From Pseudomonas grimontii (GTDB lineage Bacteria; Pseudomonadota; Gammaproteobacteria; Pseudomonadales; Pseudomonadaceae): a stretch of 64,000 bases of DNA. This document shows positions 17,630-29,304 of the stretch, piece by piece. Positions within the stretch are counted from its first letter, which is position 1, and every line of letters begins with the position of its first letter. The notes beneath the pieces were generated by a model. The model searched no databases and had not been told where the DNA came from. It was given only the letters and a program-made list of their open reading frames with translations. The position numbers and the translations under genes were made by a program. The DNA lies in NCBI RefSeq assembly GCF_007858185.1, contig NZ_VFES01000006.1, positions 1 to 64,000 of the forward strand, read 5' to 3'.

Positions 17630-17812
17630 CTTGAGCAGCGACTTACAAAGCCGCGGCTCTTATTTTGAAGAAATGAGACAAGCAGGGGCATTCGGGTTGG
17701 TACCCGAACTATCAGCGTGATCCTAAGTGGCTTGTTTTGGTCGCTGCACTTGGCCTTTTGCAAGCAAACTCGGTGTTTTCGCCGGTGGTGTCCCCAAATC
17801 GAGGGTGACCAA
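17630..17812 (+). ncRNA. Structured sucA leader, candidate sucA-II RNA motif
   Basis: A long-range helix GCAGCGAC (17635-17642) with GTCGCTGC (17740-17747) encloses a perfect hairpin TTCGGGT-TGGT-ACCCGAA (17691-17708). Conserved leaders called sucA-II RNAs are known before sucA in Pseudomonas. Position and folding fit, but I cannot align to the covariance model here. Confidence 0.45.
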
Positions 17813-17814
17813 GC

Positions 17815-20646
17815 ATGCAAGAAAGCGTGATGCAGCGCATGTGGAACAGCGGCTATCTTTCAGGTGGTAACGCTGCCTATGTGGAAGAGCTTTATGAGCT
17901 CTACCTGCACGACCCTAACGCTGTGCCAGAAGAATGGCGCACCAAATTTCAGACGTTGTCTTCAGACGGCAACGCTGCCACCGATGTATCGCATGCAACA
18001 ATTCGCGATCAGTTCGTGCTGCTGGCAAAGAACCAGCGCCGCGCCCAGCCGGTTTCCGCCGCAAGCGTGAGCAGTGAGCACGAGAAGAAGCAAGTTGAAG
18101 TACTGCGACTGATCCAGGCCTACCGGATGCGTGGCCACCAGGCGGCCCAGCTTGACCCGCTGGGGCTCTGGCAGCGTCCTGCACCTGCTGACCTGTCGAT
18201 CAATCATTACGGCTTGACCAATGCCGATCTTGATACGACCTTCCGTGCCGGCGACCTGTTCATCGGCAAAGAGGAAGCGAGCCTACGCGAAATTCACGAA
18301 GCGTTGCAGCAGACATATTGCCGCACCATCGGCGCTGAGTTCACGCACATCACCGATTCCGAGCAACGCCACTGGTTCCAGCATCGCCTGGAAGGCGTGC
18401 GTGGCCGTCCGGTGTTGTCCGCCGACGTGCGCAGCCACCTGCTTGAGCGCGTGACCGCAGCCGAGGGCCTGGAAAAATACCTGGGTACCAAATACCCGGG
18501 CACCAAGCGTTTCGGCCTGGAAGGCGGCGAGAGCCTGATTCCGATGCTCGACGAGCTGATCCAGCGTTCCGGCTCCTACGGCACCAAGGAAATCGTGATC
18601 GGCATGGCCCACCGTGGTCGCCTGAACGTGTTGGTCAACACCTTCGGCAAGAACCCGCGTGAGCTGTTCGACGAGTTCGAAGGCAAGAAGAAGGTCGAGC
18701 TGGGTTCCGGTGACGTTAAATACCACCAGGGCTTCTCGTCCAACGTGATGACCACCGGCGGTGAAGTTCACCTGGCCATGGCCTTCAACCCATCCCACCT
18801 GGAAATCGTTTCTCCAGTGGTCGAGGGTTCGGTCCGTGCTCGCCAGGATCGTCGTAACGACACCACCGGTGAAAAAGTCCTGCCGATTTCCATCCACGGT
18901 GACGCGGCATTCGCCGGTCAAGGCGTGGTCCTGGAAACGTTCCAGATGTCGCAGACCCGCGGCTTCAAGACTGGCGGTACCGTTCACATCGTCATCAACA
19001 ACCAGGTTGGTTTCACCATCAGCAACCCGTTGGACGCGCGTTCCACCGAGTACGCCACCGACGTTGCCAAGATGATCCAGGCGCCGATCCTCCATGTGAA
19101 TGGCGATGATCCGGAAGCCGTGCTGTTCGTGACCCAACTGGCTGTCGACTACCGCATGCAGTTCAAGCGTGACGTGGTGATCGACCTGGTTTGCTACCGC
19201 CGTCGCGGTCACAACGAAGCCGACGAACCAAGCGGCACCCAGCCGTTGATGTACCAGCAGATCACCAAGCAGCGCACCACCCGTGAGCTGTATGCCGAAA
19301 GCCTGACCAAGGCCGGTATCGTTGACGATGCACGTGTTCAGGCGAAAATCGATGAATACCGCAACGCGCTGGACAATGGTCTGCATGTAGTAAAAAGCCT
19401 GGTCAAGGAGCCGAACAAAGAGCTGTTCGTTGACTGGCGTCCGTACCTGGGTCACACCTGGACGGCGCGTCACGACACCTCGTTCGATCTGAAGACCCTG
19501 CAGGAACTGTCCGCCAAGCTGCTGGAAATCCCGGATGGCTTCGTGGTGCAGCGCCAGGTTGCGAAAATCTACGAAGACCGTCAGAAGATGCAAGCCGGCG
19601 GCCTGCCGATCAACTGGGGTTACGCCGAAACCATGGCGTACGCGACCCTGGCGTTCGAAGGTCACCCGATCCGCATGACCGGCCAGGACATCGGCCGTGG
19701 TACGTTCTCGCACCGTCATGCGGTATTGCACAACCAGAAAGACGCGGGCACCTACATCCCGTTGCAGAACCTGTACGAAGGCCAGCCGCGTTTCGACTTG
19801 TACGATTCGTTCCTGTCCGAAGAAGCCGTACTGGCGTTCGAATACGGTTACTCGACCACCACGCCGCAGGCGCTGGTGATCTGGGAAGCCCAGTTCGGCG
19901 ACTTCGCCAACGGTGCCCAGGTGGTGATCGACCAGTTCATCACCAGCGGCGAGCACAAGTGGGGCCGTCTGTGCGGTCTGACCATGCTGCTGCCACACGG
20001 TTATGAAGGTCAGGGTCCGGAGCACTCCTCGGCCCGTCTGGAGCGTTACCTGCAGCTGTGCGCCGAGCACAACATCCAGGTGTGCGTGCCAACCACCCCG
20101 GCGCAGATCTACCACTTGCTGCGTCGCCAGGTAATCCGCCCGCTGCGCAAGCCGCTGGTAGTGCTGACCCCGAAATCGCTGCTGCGTCACAAATTGGCCA
20201 TCTCGACCCTGGAAGATCTGGCGGACGGTTCGTTCCAGACCGTGATCCCAGAGATCGATACGCTGGATGCGGCCAAGGTCACTCGCCTGATCCTGTGCAG
20301 CGGCAAGGTCTACTACGACCTGCTGGAAAAACGCCGTGCCGAAGGCCGCGAAGACATCGCCATCGTGCGTATCGAGCAGCTTTACCCGTTCCCGGAAGAT
20401 GACCTCATGGAGATCATCGCGCCTTACACCAACCTCACCAATGTGGTGTGGTGTCAGGAAGAACCGATGAACCAGGGCGCGTGGTACAGCAGCCAGCATC
20501 ACCTGCGTCGCAGCATCGGTAACCACAACAAGGCCCTGGGCCTGGAGTACGCCGGCCGTGATGCTTCCGCTGCACCTGCGTGTGGTTATGCGTCGATGCA
20601 CGCCGAGCAGCAGGAAAAACTGCTGCAAGATGCTTTCACTGTTTAA
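17815..20646 (+). CDS. sucA: 2-oxoglutarate dehydrogenase E1 component
   Basis: 943 aa, full length. The thiamine-diphosphate enzyme decarboxylates 2-oxoglutarate and transfers the succinyl group to the lipoyl arm of SucB. Visible motifs include the N-terminal SGGNAAYVEELYELYLHDP docking segment, GMAHRGRLNVL, GDAAFAGQG, and RRGHNEADEPS. The start at 17815 is supported by GAGG about 10 nt upstream. It is first of sucAB-lpdG. Confidence 0.98.
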   Translation: MQESVMQRMWNSGYLSGGNAAYVEELYELYLHDPNAVPEEWRTKFQTLSSDGNAATDVSHATIRDQFVLLAKNQRRAQPVSAASVSSEHEKKQVEVLRLIQAYRMRGHQAAQLDPLGLWQRPAPADLSINHYGLTNADLDTTFRAGDLFIGKEEASLREIHEALQQTYCRTIGAEFTHITDSEQRHWFQHRLEGVRGRPVLSADVRSHLLERVTAAEGLEKYLGTKYPGTKRFGLEGGESLIPMLDELIQRSGSYGTKEIVIGMAHRGRLNVLVNTFGKNPRELFDEFEGKKKVELGSGDVKYHQGFSSNVMTTGGEVHLAMAFNPSHLEIVSPVVEGSVRARQDRRNDTTGEKVLPISIHGDAAFAGQGVVLETFQMSQTRGFKTGGTVHIVINNQVGFTISNPLDARSTEYATDVAKMIQAPILHVNGDDPEAVLFVTQLAVDYRMQFKRDVVIDLVCYRRRGHNEADEPSGTQPLMYQQITKQRTTRELYAESLTKAGIVDDARVQAKIDEYRNALDNGLHVVKSLVKEPNKELFVDWRPYLGHTWTARHDTSFDLKTLQELSAKLLEIPDGFVVQRQVAKIYEDRQKMQAGGLPINWGYAETMAYATLAFEGHPIRMTGQDIGRGTFSHRHAVLHNQKDAGTYIPLQNLYEGQPRFDLYDSFLSEEAVLAFEYGYSTTTPQALVIWEAQFGDFANGAQVVIDQFITSGEHKWGRLCGLTMLLPHGYEGQGPEHSSARLERYLQLCAEHNIQVCVPTTPAQIYHLLRRQVIRPLRKPLVVLTPKSLLRHKLAISTLEDLADGSFQTVIPEIDTLDAAKVTRLILCSGKVYYDLLEKRRAEGREDIAIVRIEQLYPFPEDDLMEIIAPYTNLTNVVWCQEEPMNQGAWYSSQHHLRRSIGNHNKALGLEYAGRDASAAPACGYASMHAEQQEKLLQDAFTV

Positions 20647-20690
20647 CGCCTTCGCGCTGACTGAAACCGAATTTTAAGGACCCACAGATA

Positions 20691-21914
20691 ATGGCTATCG
20701 AAATCAAAGCCCCGTCATTCCCGGAATCGGTTGCCGATGGCACCGTTGCCACCTGGCACAAGAAACCAGGTGAGGCCGTCAAGCGTGACGACCTGATCGT
20801 CGACATCGAGACCGACAAAGTCGTGTTGGAAGTGTTGGCCGAAGCTGACGGCGTGCTGGGCGCAATCGTTGCCGAAGAAGGCGCTACCGTTCTGTCGAAC
20901 CAGGTACTGGGCTCGATCGAAGAGGGCAGCGCTGCCGCTGCTCCTGCTGCCGCTGCTGCACCGGCCGCTGCCTCGGCGCCTGCTGCCGCTCCGGCTGCGG
21001 GTGGCGAAGATCCAATCGCTGCACCGGCTGCTCGCCAGTTGGCGGAAGAAAACGGCATCAACCTGGCTTCCATCAAGGGCACCGGCAAAGACGGCCGTGT
21101 GACCAAGGAAGATGTGGTTGCTGCTGTTGAAGCCAAGAAAAACGCTCCGGCTGCTGCGCCTGCCAAGGCTGCTGCCCCGGCTGCCTCTGCTCCTGTGTTC
21201 GCTGCCGGCGACCGCACCGAGAAGCGTGTACCGATGACCCGCGTTCGCGCCACCGTGGCCAAGCGTCTGGTTGAAGCACAGTCGAACATGGCGATGCTGA
21301 CCACGTTCAACGAAGTCGACATGACCGAAGTCATGGCCCTGCGTTCGAAGTACAAGGATCTGTTCGAGAAGTCCCACAACGGCGTGCGCCTGGGCTTCAT
21401 GTCGTTCTTCGTGAAAGCGGCCACCGAAGCGCTGAAACGCTTCCCGGCAGTCAACGCCTCCATCGACGGCGGCGACATCGTTTACCATGGCTACGCAGAC
21501 GTCGGCGTTGCCGTGTCCAGCGACCGTGGCCTGGTGGTTCCGGTCCTGCGTAACGCCGAGCTGATGAGCCTGGCCGAAATCGAAGGCGGCATCGCCGGCT
21601 TCGGCAAGAAAGCCCGTGACGGCAAGCTGACCATCGACGAGATGACCGGTGGTACCTTCACTATCACCAACGGTGGTACCTTCGGTTCGATGATGTCGAC
21701 TCCGATCGTTAACCCGCCACAAGCCGCGATCCTGGGCATGCACAACATCATCCAGCGTCCGATGGCCATCAACGGCCAAGTCGTGATCCGCCCAATGATG
21801 TACCTGGCGCTGTCGTACGATCACCGCCTGATCGATGGTAAAGAAGCCGTGACTTTCCTGGTGACCATCAAGAACCTGCTGGAAGACCCGGCTCGCTTGC
21901 TCCTGGATATTTGA
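20691..21914 (+). CDS. sucB: Dihydrolipoamide succinyltransferase, E2 component
   Basis: 407 aa in three parts: one lipoyl domain (1-77, lipoyl lysine in ETDKVVLEV), Ala/Pro-rich linkers (about 80-105 and 150-175), an E1/E3-binding domain ([15 protein letters not shown]...[11 protein letters not shown]) and the catalytic core ending [13 protein letters not shown] with the active His and Asp. It forms the core of the 2-oxoglutarate dehydrogenase complex. It lies 44 bp behind sucA behind an AAGGA-type site. Confidence 0.98.
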   Translation: MAIEIKAPSFPESVADGTVATWHKKPGEAVKRDDLIVDIETDKVVLEVLAEADGVLGAIVAEEGATVLSNQVLGSIEEGSAAAAPAAAAAPAAASAPAAAPAAGGEDPIAAPAARQLAEENGINLASIKGTGKDGRVTKEDVVAAVEAKKNAPAAAPAKAAAPAASAPVFAAGDRTEKRVPMTRVRATVAKRLVEAQSNMAMLTTFNEVDMTEVMALRSKYKDLFEKSHNGVRLGFMSFFVKAATEALKRFPAVNASIDGGDIVYHGYADVGVAVSSDRGLVVPVLRNAELMSLAEIEGGIAGFGKKARDGKLTIDEMTGGTFTITNGGTFGSMMSTPIVNPPQAAILGMHNIIQRPMAINGQVVIRPMMYLALSYDHRLIDGKEAVTFLVTIKNLLEDPARLLLDI

Positions 21915-21919
21915 TTGGA

Positions 21920-23450
<1,531 letters not shown>

Positions 23451-23486
23451 GCGAGATAATAAGAAACCACGGCGGAGTTGCCCGTC

Positions 23487-23645
23487 GTGAGCCTTGCGCG
23501 CAAGACTCACCGCGGAATATCCGCTGGACGCAGTCTTGCGCAGCTTTACGGGCCTTGAGCCCCGCAAGTTGCGCAAGCGGCAGTCACAGGTGGCGCGGCA
23601 CTCATAATGAGCGCAGCGCCGAATGCGCAGTACCTAACGAAGACG
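23487..23645 (+). ncRNA. Structured sucC leader, candidate sucC RNA motif
   Basis: Three helices in a row: a palindromic hairpin at 23487-23510 (GTGAGcCTTGCG/CGCAAGaCTCAC), GCGGA-ATA-TCCGC at 23512-23524, and CTTGCGCA (23535-23542) with TGCGCAAG (23570-23577) enclosing CGGG...CCCG-type pairing. A conserved sucC RNA is described upstream of sucC in Pseudomonas; position and structure fit. Not checked against the model. Confidence 0.5.
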
Positions 23646-23654
23646 GTAAAAAGC

Positions 23655-24821
23655 ATGAATCTTCACGAGTATCAGGGTAAGCAGCTGTTCGCTGAATACG
23701 GCCTGCCAGTTTCCAAGGGCTACGCAGTAGACACCCCGGAAGCAGCAGCAGAAGCTTGCGACAAAATCGGCGGCACCGAGTGGGTTGTCAAAGCCCAGGT
23801 CCACGCTGGTGGTCGCGGTAAAGCGGGCGGCGTTAAGCTGGTTCGCAGCAAAGAAGACGCCAAGGCCTTCGCACAGCAGTGGCTGGGCAAGCGTCTGGTG
23901 ACTTACCAGACTGATGCCAATGGCCAGCCAGTCACCAAGATCCTGGTTGAATCGTGCACTGATATCGCTAAAGAGCTGTACCTGGGCGCTGTCGTTGACC
24001 GTTCGAGCCGTCGCATCGTGTTCATGGCTTCCACCGAAGGTGGCGTGGACATCGAGAAGATCGCTCACGAAACCCCAGAAAAAATTCTGAAAGCCACTAT
24101 CGATCCACTGGTTGGCGCTCAGCCATTCCAGGGTCGCGAGCTGGCTTTCCAGCTGGGTCTGGAAGGCAAGCAAGTTGCCCAGTTCGCCAAGATCTTCGTA
24201 GGTCTGGCCAAGCTGTTCCAGGATCACGATCTGGCCCTGCTGGAAGTGAACCCGCTGGTGATCAAGGCTGACGGCGATCTGCATTGCCTCGACGCCAAGA
24301 TCAACATCGACGCCAACGCCATGTACCGTCAGCCTAAGCTGAAGACTTTCCACGATCCGTCGCAAGACGATCCGCGCGAAGCGCACGCTGCCAAGTTCGA
24401 ACTGAACTACGTAGCCCTGGAAGGTAACATCGGTTGCATGGTCAACGGTGCTGGCCTGGCCATGGGTACCATGGACATCGTCAACCTGCATGGCGGCAAA
24501 CCAGCCAACTTCCTCGACGTAGGCGGTGGTGCTACCAAAGAACGCGTAACCGAAGCCTTCAAGATCATCCTGTCCGACTCCAACGTCGCTGCAGTACTGG
24601 TCAACATCTTCGGCGGCATCGTTCGTTGCGACATGATTGCCGAAGGCATCATCGGTGCAGTGAAAGAAGTCGGCGTTAAAATCCCGGTTGTTGTTCGCCT
24701 TGAAGGCAACAACGCTGAACTGGGCGCTAAAGTACTGGCAGAAAGCGGTTTGAACATCATCGCGGCTACCAGCCTGACCGACGCTGCTCAACAAGTTGTC
24801 AAAGCTGCGGAGGGCAAATAA
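23655..24821 (+). CDS. sucC: Succinyl-CoA synthetase beta subunit
   Basis: 388 aa from the ATG at 23655 ([12 protein letters not shown], the family N-terminus). The ATP-grasp half has [15 protein letters not shown] and [11 protein letters not shown]; the C-terminal half has [15 protein letters not shown], which completes the nucleotide/phosphohistidine site. It makes ATP or GTP while converting succinyl-CoA to succinate. The stop and the sucD start share one base. Confidence 0.98.
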   Translation: MNLHEYQGKQLFAEYGLPVSKGYAVDTPEAAAEACDKIGGTEWVVKAQVHAGGRGKAGGVKLVRSKEDAKAFAQQWLGKRLVTYQTDANGQPVTKILVESCTDIAKELYLGAVVDRSSRRIVFMASTEGGVDIEKIAHETPEKILKATIDPLVGAQPFQGRELAFQLGLEGKQVAQFAKIFVGLAKLFQDHDLALLEVNPLVIKADGDLHCLDAKINIDANAMYRQPKLKTFHDPSQDDPREAHAAKFELNYVALEGNIGCMVNGAGLAMGTMDIVNLHGGKPANFLDVGGGATKERVTEAFKIILSDSNVAAVLVNIFGGIVRCDMIAEGIIGAVKEVGVKIPVVVRLEGNNAELGAKVLAESGLNIIAATSLTDAAQQVVKAAEGK

Positions 24822-25702
24822 TGAGCGTCCTGATCAATAAAGACACCAAAGTTATCTGCCAGGGTATTACCGGTTCGCAAGGTAGTTTCCACACCCAGCA
24901 AGCCATCGAATACGGCACCAAGATGGTTGGCGGCGTAACTCCGGGCAAAGGCGGCACCGAGCACCTGGGCCTGCCAGTGTTCAACACCGTGAAAGATGCT
25001 GTAGCTGCCACTGGCGCCACCGCCAGCGTGATCTACGTTCCAGCTCCTTTCTGCAAGGACTCGATCCTGGAAGCAGCATTCGGCGGCATCAAGCTGATCG
25101 TTTGCATCACCGAAGGCATTCCTACCCTGGACATGCTCGACGCTAAAGTTAAGTGCGACGAGCTGGGCGTAGTCCTGATCGGCCCTAACTGCCCAGGCGT
25201 GATCACTCCAGGCGAATGCAAGATCGGCATCATGCCAGGTCACATTCACTTGCCAGGTAAAGTCGGTATCGTTTCCCGTTCCGGCACCCTGACCTACGAA
25301 GCTGTGAAGCAAACTACTGACGCCGGTTTCGGTCAGTCGACTTGCGTCGGCATCGGCGGTGACCCGATCCCAGGCTCCAACTTCATCGACATCCTGAAAC
25401 TGTTCCAGGAAGACCCGAAGACCGAAGCGATCGTGATGATCGGTGAGATCGGCGGTTCGGCTGAAGAAGAAGCGGCTGCCTACATCAAGGCACACGTGAC
25501 CAAGCCGGTTGTTTCCTACATCGCTGGTGTGACTGCCCCTGCGGGCAAGCGCATGGGCCATGCTGGCGCAATCATCTCTGGCGGCAAAGGCACTGCAGAC
25601 GAGAAATTCGCTGCACTGCAAGACGCAGGCGTTAAAACCGTGCGTTCGCTGGCAGACATCGGCAAGGCCTTGGCTGAGCTGACCGGTTGGGCTGTCAAGT
25701 AA
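24821..25702 (+). CDS. sucD: Succinyl-CoA synthetase alpha subunit
   Basis: 293 aa. A CoA-binding Rossmann domain begins with [26 protein letters not shown] sequence; the phosphorylated histidine is in [14 protein letters not shown]. It overlaps sucC by 1 bp (TAATG), so the two are coupled for equal production. It is the last gene of the TCA block and is followed by a hairpin with a TTCG loop. Confidence 0.98.
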   Translation: MSVLINKDTKVICQGITGSQGSFHTQQAIEYGTKMVGGVTPGKGGTEHLGLPVFNTVKDAVAATGATASVIYVPAPFCKDSILEAAFGGIKLIVCITEGIPTLDMLDAKVKCDELGVVLIGPNCPGVITPGECKIGIMPGHIHLPGKVGIVSRSGTLTYEAVKQTTDAGFGQSTCVGIGGDPIPGSNFIDILKLFQEDPKTEAIVMIGEIGGSAEEEAAAYIKAHVTKPVVSYIAGVTAPAGKRMGHAGAIISGGKGTADEKFAALQDAGVKTVRSLADIGKALAELTGWAVK

Positions 25703-25729
25703 GCCTCGCGCTTAGCTGACGCTTCACCA

Positions 25730-25759
25730 CACAAAGGCCACCTTCGGGTGGCCTTTGTG
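25730..25759 (+). terminator. sucD terminator
   Basis: 13-bp perfect arms (25730-25742 and 25747-25759) with a TTCG tetraloop. The downstream T tract is poor, but the stem is very stable. Confidence 0.8.
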
Positions 25760-25785
25760 CATTCTGAAAGTGAGTGAAAGCTCAA

Positions 25786-25874
25786 TGTGGGAGGGGGCTT
25801 GCCCCCGATTGCAGTGTGTCAGCCAGCTAATGTGTGACTGACGCACCGCAATCGGGGGCAAGCCCCCTCCCACA
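25786..25874. repeat. REPIN, GTGGGAGGGGGCTTGC class
   Basis: Inverted pair of GTGGGAGGGGGCTTGCCCCCGAT and its complement between sucD and brnQ. The arms are near identical over more than 20 bp. Confidence 0.88.
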
Positions 25875-26119
25875 ATTTTGTTTGTATTGCCAAATTAAGT
25901 ATGAAAACGCGACATTCAGATGTCGCTTATCGGACAGTACGCCCCGCAACAGTGCGTTTGTCAGGCTAATTCTGTACCCTAGCCGCCTCTTTATGCGTCC
26001 GCCTCCCAAAAGGAAGCTGCGCGCTAGACCGGTCGGTGCCCATAAGGGCCGGCAGCATTTCCCTCATCCATAGGGAATCCCTCTCTAAATTCCGATTCAG
26101 TAGTGTGGTATTTCCTCAA

Positions 26120-27433
26120 ATGAAAGTGTTGAAAAGCCAGGACATCCTGGCGTTGGGCTTCATGACCTTCGCCCTGTTCGTGGGCGCCGGCAACATCATC
26201 TTCCCGCCTATCGTTGGTTTGCAGTCCGGGCCTCATGTCTGGATGGCGGCGCTGGGCTTCCTGATCACCGCCGTCGGCCTGCCGGTGGTCACCGTGATCG
26301 CCCTGGCCAAGGTCGGCGGCGGTATGGACGCGTTGAGCAGCCCGATCGGCAAGATCGCCGGTGGCCTGCTCGCGGCGGCGGCGTATCTGGCGGTAGGGCC
26401 GCTGTTCGCCACCCCGCGTACGGCGACCGTGTCTTTTGAAGTGGGCCTGGCACCGCTGACTGGCGAAAGCCCGCTGGCGTTGTTTCTCTACAGCTCGGTG
26501 TATTTCCTGGTGGTGTTCTTTGTCTCCCTGTACCCAGGCCGACTGCTGGACACCGTGGGTCGCTTCCTGGCGCCCCTGAAGATCATCGCGCTGGCCATCC
26601 TCGGCATTGCCGCGTTTGCACTGCCGGCCGGTGAGGTGGGTGTCGCCACCCCGGAATACGTCGCCGCACCGTTCTCCCAGGGCTTTATCAATGGTTACCT
26701 GACCATGGATACCCTGGGTGCGCTGGTGTTTGGCATTGTGATCGTCAACGCGATCCGTTCCCGTGGTGTCGAGTCGCCCAAGCTGATCACCCGTTACGCG
26801 ATCATCGCCGGGTTGATTGCCGGTGTAGGTTTGGCGCTGGTGTACATCAGTCTGTTCCGCCTTGGGGCGGGCAGCCATGAAGTCGCTGCCGGCGCTGCCA
26901 ATGGCGCGGCTGTATTGCATGCCTATGTGCAACACACCTTCGGTTCCCTGGGCAGTGGTTTCCTGGCGGTGTTGATTTCGCTCGCGTGCCTGGTCACCGC
27001 GGTCGGCCTGACCTGTGCTTGCGCCGAGTACTTCAGCAAAATCCTGCCGCTGTCCTACAAGACCCTGGTAGTGATCCTGGCGCTGTTCTCGCTGTTCGTG
27101 TCGAACCTGGGCTTGACCAAGCTGATTGCGTTCTCGATCCCGGTACTCACCGCGATCTACCCGCCGTGCATCGTGCTGGTGGCCTTGAGCTTCTGCAAAG
27201 ACTTCTGGCAGGAGCAGGGCCGTATCGTCGGACCGGTGATGCTGATGTCGTTCATTTTTGGCTGCATCGACGCGCTCAAGGGCGCCGGCCTGGCGGGCTG
27301 GATGCCTTCGCAGCTGGCGAACCTGCCGCTGAGCGAGCAAGGCCTGGCCTGGCTGGTGCCTTCGGTGATGACGCTGGTTGTGGCGGTTGTGATTGATCGT
27401 ATGCTGGGTAAGCGCAGCGAAGTCACCGCGTAA
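26120..27433 (+). CDS. brnQ: Branched-chain amino acid transporter BrnQ
   Basis: 437 aa from the ATG at 26120, which begins [26 protein letters not shown] sequence, the normal start of the LIVCS family; the upstream extension is not protein-like. About 12 transmembrane helices and the conserved GAGNIIFPP motif near residue 24. It imports leucine, isoleucine and valine with sodium. The leader has a small perfect hairpin (25909-25926, GCGACAT-TCAG-ATGTCGC). Confidence 0.94.
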   Translation: MKVLKSQDILALGFMTFALFVGAGNIIFPPIVGLQSGPHVWMAALGFLITAVGLPVVTVIALAKVGGGMDALSSPIGKIAGGLLAAAAYLAVGPLFATPRTATVSFEVGLAPLTGESPLALFLYSSVYFLVVFFVSLYPGRLLDTVGRFLAPLKIIALAILGIAAFALPAGEVGVATPEYVAAPFSQGFINGYLTMDTLGALVFGIVIVNAIRSRGVESPKLITRYAIIAGLIAGVGLALVYISLFRLGAGSHEVAAGAANGAAVLHAYVQHTFGSLGSGFLAVLISLACLVTAVGLTCACAEYFSKILPLSYKTLVVILALFSLFVSNLGLTKLIAFSIPVLTAIYPPCIVLVALSFCKDFWQEQGRIVGPVMLMSFIFGCIDALKGAGLAGWMPSQLANLPLSEQGLAWLVPSVMTLVVAVVIDRMLGKRSEVTA

Positions 27434-27457
27434 CAGGCAGGTTTCATGCAGTGCAGA

Positions 27458-27487
27458 AATGCCCCGTATCAATCGATATGGGGCATT
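27458..27487 (+). terminator. brnQ terminator
   Basis: 13-bp arms with one G-U pair (27458-27470, 27475-27487) followed by a run of T. Confidence 0.88.
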
Positions 27488-27577
27488 TTTTTTGAGCGGC
27501 GGGCAGTGTCTTTTTCTTTGCGCTAACGTCGAACAGACGCGAAAAAGTTTTTCAATCTTATTTCTGCAAGGACCCGC

Positions 27578-28315
27578 ATGTCGTTCGTCGAAGCCAATCA
27601 GATCCACCTGCTCGCTGCCCTCTGGTTCATCCTGTGCTGGGGCGGCTACACCCGTTATGCCACCTGGAAGGCGCGGGACACCGCGTGCCTGGCCAGCGTG
27701 CTGCATTTGTATCGCGAGGACTGGATGCGCCGCATGTTGCTGCGTGACAACCGGATTGCTGACGCCAGCGTGATCGGCAACCTGGAGCGTAATGCCTCAT
27801 TCTTCGCCTCCAGCACCTTGATCATCCTCGCCGGCATTCTTACGGTGTTGGGTGCCTCCGAGCGGGCAGTGTCATTGCTGGCGGACATCCCCATGGTGCA
27901 GCAGGCCTCCCAGGGCATGTCGGAGATCAAGCTGCTGTGCCTGGCGCTGGTCTTCGTCTATGCCTTCTTTACCTTCAGTTGGTGCATGCGCCAGTACAAC
28001 TTTGCAGCGGTGCTGGTAGGGTCGGCGCCGATGATCGGTGAGCGGCATGTGTCGGAGCAGGAACGCAAGGCGTTTGCCCTGCGTGCGGCGCGTGTGATCT
28101 CCATGGCCGCCAACCAGTTCAACTTTGGCCTGCGTGCTTATTATTTCGGCATGACCATGCTGGCTTGGTTCGTCAGCCCTTGGTTGTTCATGTTGATGAG
28201 CAGCGGGGTAGTGTTGGTGCTGTACCGTCGGGAGTTTCATTCCGATGTACTGCAAGTGATGGTGTATACACAGACTGATACGCCGGTATCGGAACCCGCC
28301 AAAGAGGCGGCTTAG
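27578..28315 (+). CDS. DUF599 inner membrane protein
   Basis: 245 aa with four or five hydrophobic segments (about 8-25, 75-98, 115-140 and 185-225). Characteristic DUF599 stretches are CWGGYTRYATWK near the start, RDNRIADASVIGNLERNASFFASS and MRQYNFAAVLVGSAP. The function of the family is unknown. It is a single gene behind AAGGA, ended by the terminator at 28360-28384. Confidence 0.85.
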   Translation: MSFVEANQIHLLAALWFILCWGGYTRYATWKARDTACLASVLHLYREDWMRRMLLRDNRIADASVIGNLERNASFFASSTLIILAGILTVLGASERAVSLLADIPMVQQASQGMSEIKLLCLALVFVYAFFTFSWCMRQYNFAAVLVGSAPMIGERHVSEQERKAFALRAARVISMAANQFNFGLRAYYFGMTMLAWFVSPWLFMLMSSGVVLVLYRREFHSDVLQVMVYTQTDTPVSEPAKEAA

Positions 28316-28359
28316 TCCGATCCGGGCACTAACGCGGCGAATAAAAAAGCAGACAAAGT

Positions 28360-28384
28360 AAAGCCCGCTATTTAAGCGGGCTTT
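28360..28384. terminator. Bidirectional terminator
   Basis: 10-bp arms AAAGCCCGCT (28360-28369) and AGCGGGCTTT (28375-28384) with T-rich and A-rich flanks. It separates the convergent DUF599 and lipoprotein genes. Confidence 0.88.
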
Positions 28385-28417
28385 CTTTTTGCAGCGAAGC
28401 TATTTCATGCCGCGGTA

Positions 28418-28669
28418 TCAAGAACCGGTGGCAGGGGTAGCAGGTGCTGCTTCTTTTGCGGCGGCGTCGTTCGATTCAGCCTGAGCTTTGGCAGCATCGG
28501 CGTTTTCTTTCGCAGCGTCGTTCACTTTATCCTGAGCTTTCGCCATGTCTTTTTGAGCTTGCTCAGAGTGCGCTGCGGCGTCTTGGGCTTTGTCTTCGGA
28601 TTTTTTGTCGCAAGCAGCGAGACCGAGGGCAGCGGCCAACATCATGGAAATAGCTAAAGTCTTACGCAT
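28418..28669 (-). CDS. Small alanine-rich lipoprotein
   Basis: 83 aa. A lipoprotein signal peptide ends in the lipobox LAAC with Cys20 as the lipidation site. The mature part (20-75) is rich in Ala, Lys, Asp, Glu and Gln and should form one long helix, comparable in style to OprI/Lpp-type lipoproteins, but it lacks their C-terminal lysine for peptidoglycan linkage. It is monocistronic, with its own terminator. The exact role is unknown; an envelope structural role is an inference. Confidence 0.82.
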   Translation of the reverse strand: MRKTLAISMMLAAALGLAACDKKSEDKAQDAAAHSEQAQKDMAKAQDKVNDAAKENADAAKAQAESNDAAAKEAAPATPATGS

Positions 28670-28827
28670 GGGGTGTTTCTCCTTAGTGAAGATATCTACT
28701 GGCCTTTCGAGCGTAGGGGTTCAGCATTAGTTCCTTTTATTCCACAGATATATAAACAACGGCTTCAAAGGAACTTTCGCCGGTACCGTCTATTTCGCAC
28801 ATCAACACTAATAAGAGTCTGCAACGA

Positions 28828-29304
28828 ATGACCGAAAATCCCTTGTTAGAGCGCGCGAAGCGCTTTGTCTCGGCCTTGCGCCATTGCCAGGTGCTGGGTA
28901 TTGCCGCTCATCATGCCAGCGAGGAGGGCATCACCTTGGTCATGCCTTACGCCGCACACCTGGTGGGTGATCCCCAGACCGGTGTGATCCATGGTGGCGC
29001 TTTGACCTCTTTAATGGACACTGCCTGCGGTATGGCCACCCTGTGTGTCCTGCCGGAGTTCGAGGTGTGCCCGACCCTGGATCTGCGCGTCGACTATATG
29101 CATCCCGCCGAGCCGCATAAGCCGGTGTATGGCTTCGCCCAGTGCTACCGTGTGACGACCGACGTGATCTTCACCCGTGGTGTTGCCTACCAGGACGACC
29201 CGCAACAACCCATCGCCCATGTGGTGGGCACCTTCATGCGCATGGGCAAGCGCCTCAAAGGTACACAAGGGTTGGGTAGCGCCATCAAGGGAGAGCAGGC
29301 ATGA
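28828..29304 (+). CDS. Hotdog-fold thioesterase, PaaI type
   Basis: 158 aa hotdog-fold protein. The PaaI motif is present as GVIHGGALTSLMDTACGMA, with the catalytic Asp in the central helix. It probably hydrolyses an acyl- or aryl-CoA; the substrate is not shown. It overlaps the next thioesterase gene by 4 bp, so both are made together. Confidence 0.88.
   Translation: MTENPLLERAKRFVSALRHCQVLGIAAHHASEEGITLVMPYAAHLVGDPQTGVIHGGALTSLMDTACGMATLCVLPEFEVCPTLDLRVDYMHPAEPHKPVYGFAQCYRVTTDVIFTRGVAYQDDPQQPIAHVVGTFMRMGKRLKGTQGLGSAIKGEQA

Noticed and set aside
17624..17815. Separate sigma70 promoter for sucA
   Set aside because: No pair of good -35 and -10 elements with 16-18 bp spacing was found by eye; read-through from sdh seems likely.
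18283..20628. 781-residue open frame opposite sucA
   Set aside because: Antisense shadow of sucA, which is a certain gene.
26024..27706. 560-residue Arg/His/Gln-rich frame opposite brnQ
   Set aside because: Composition typical of an antisense frame; brnQ is clear on the other strand.
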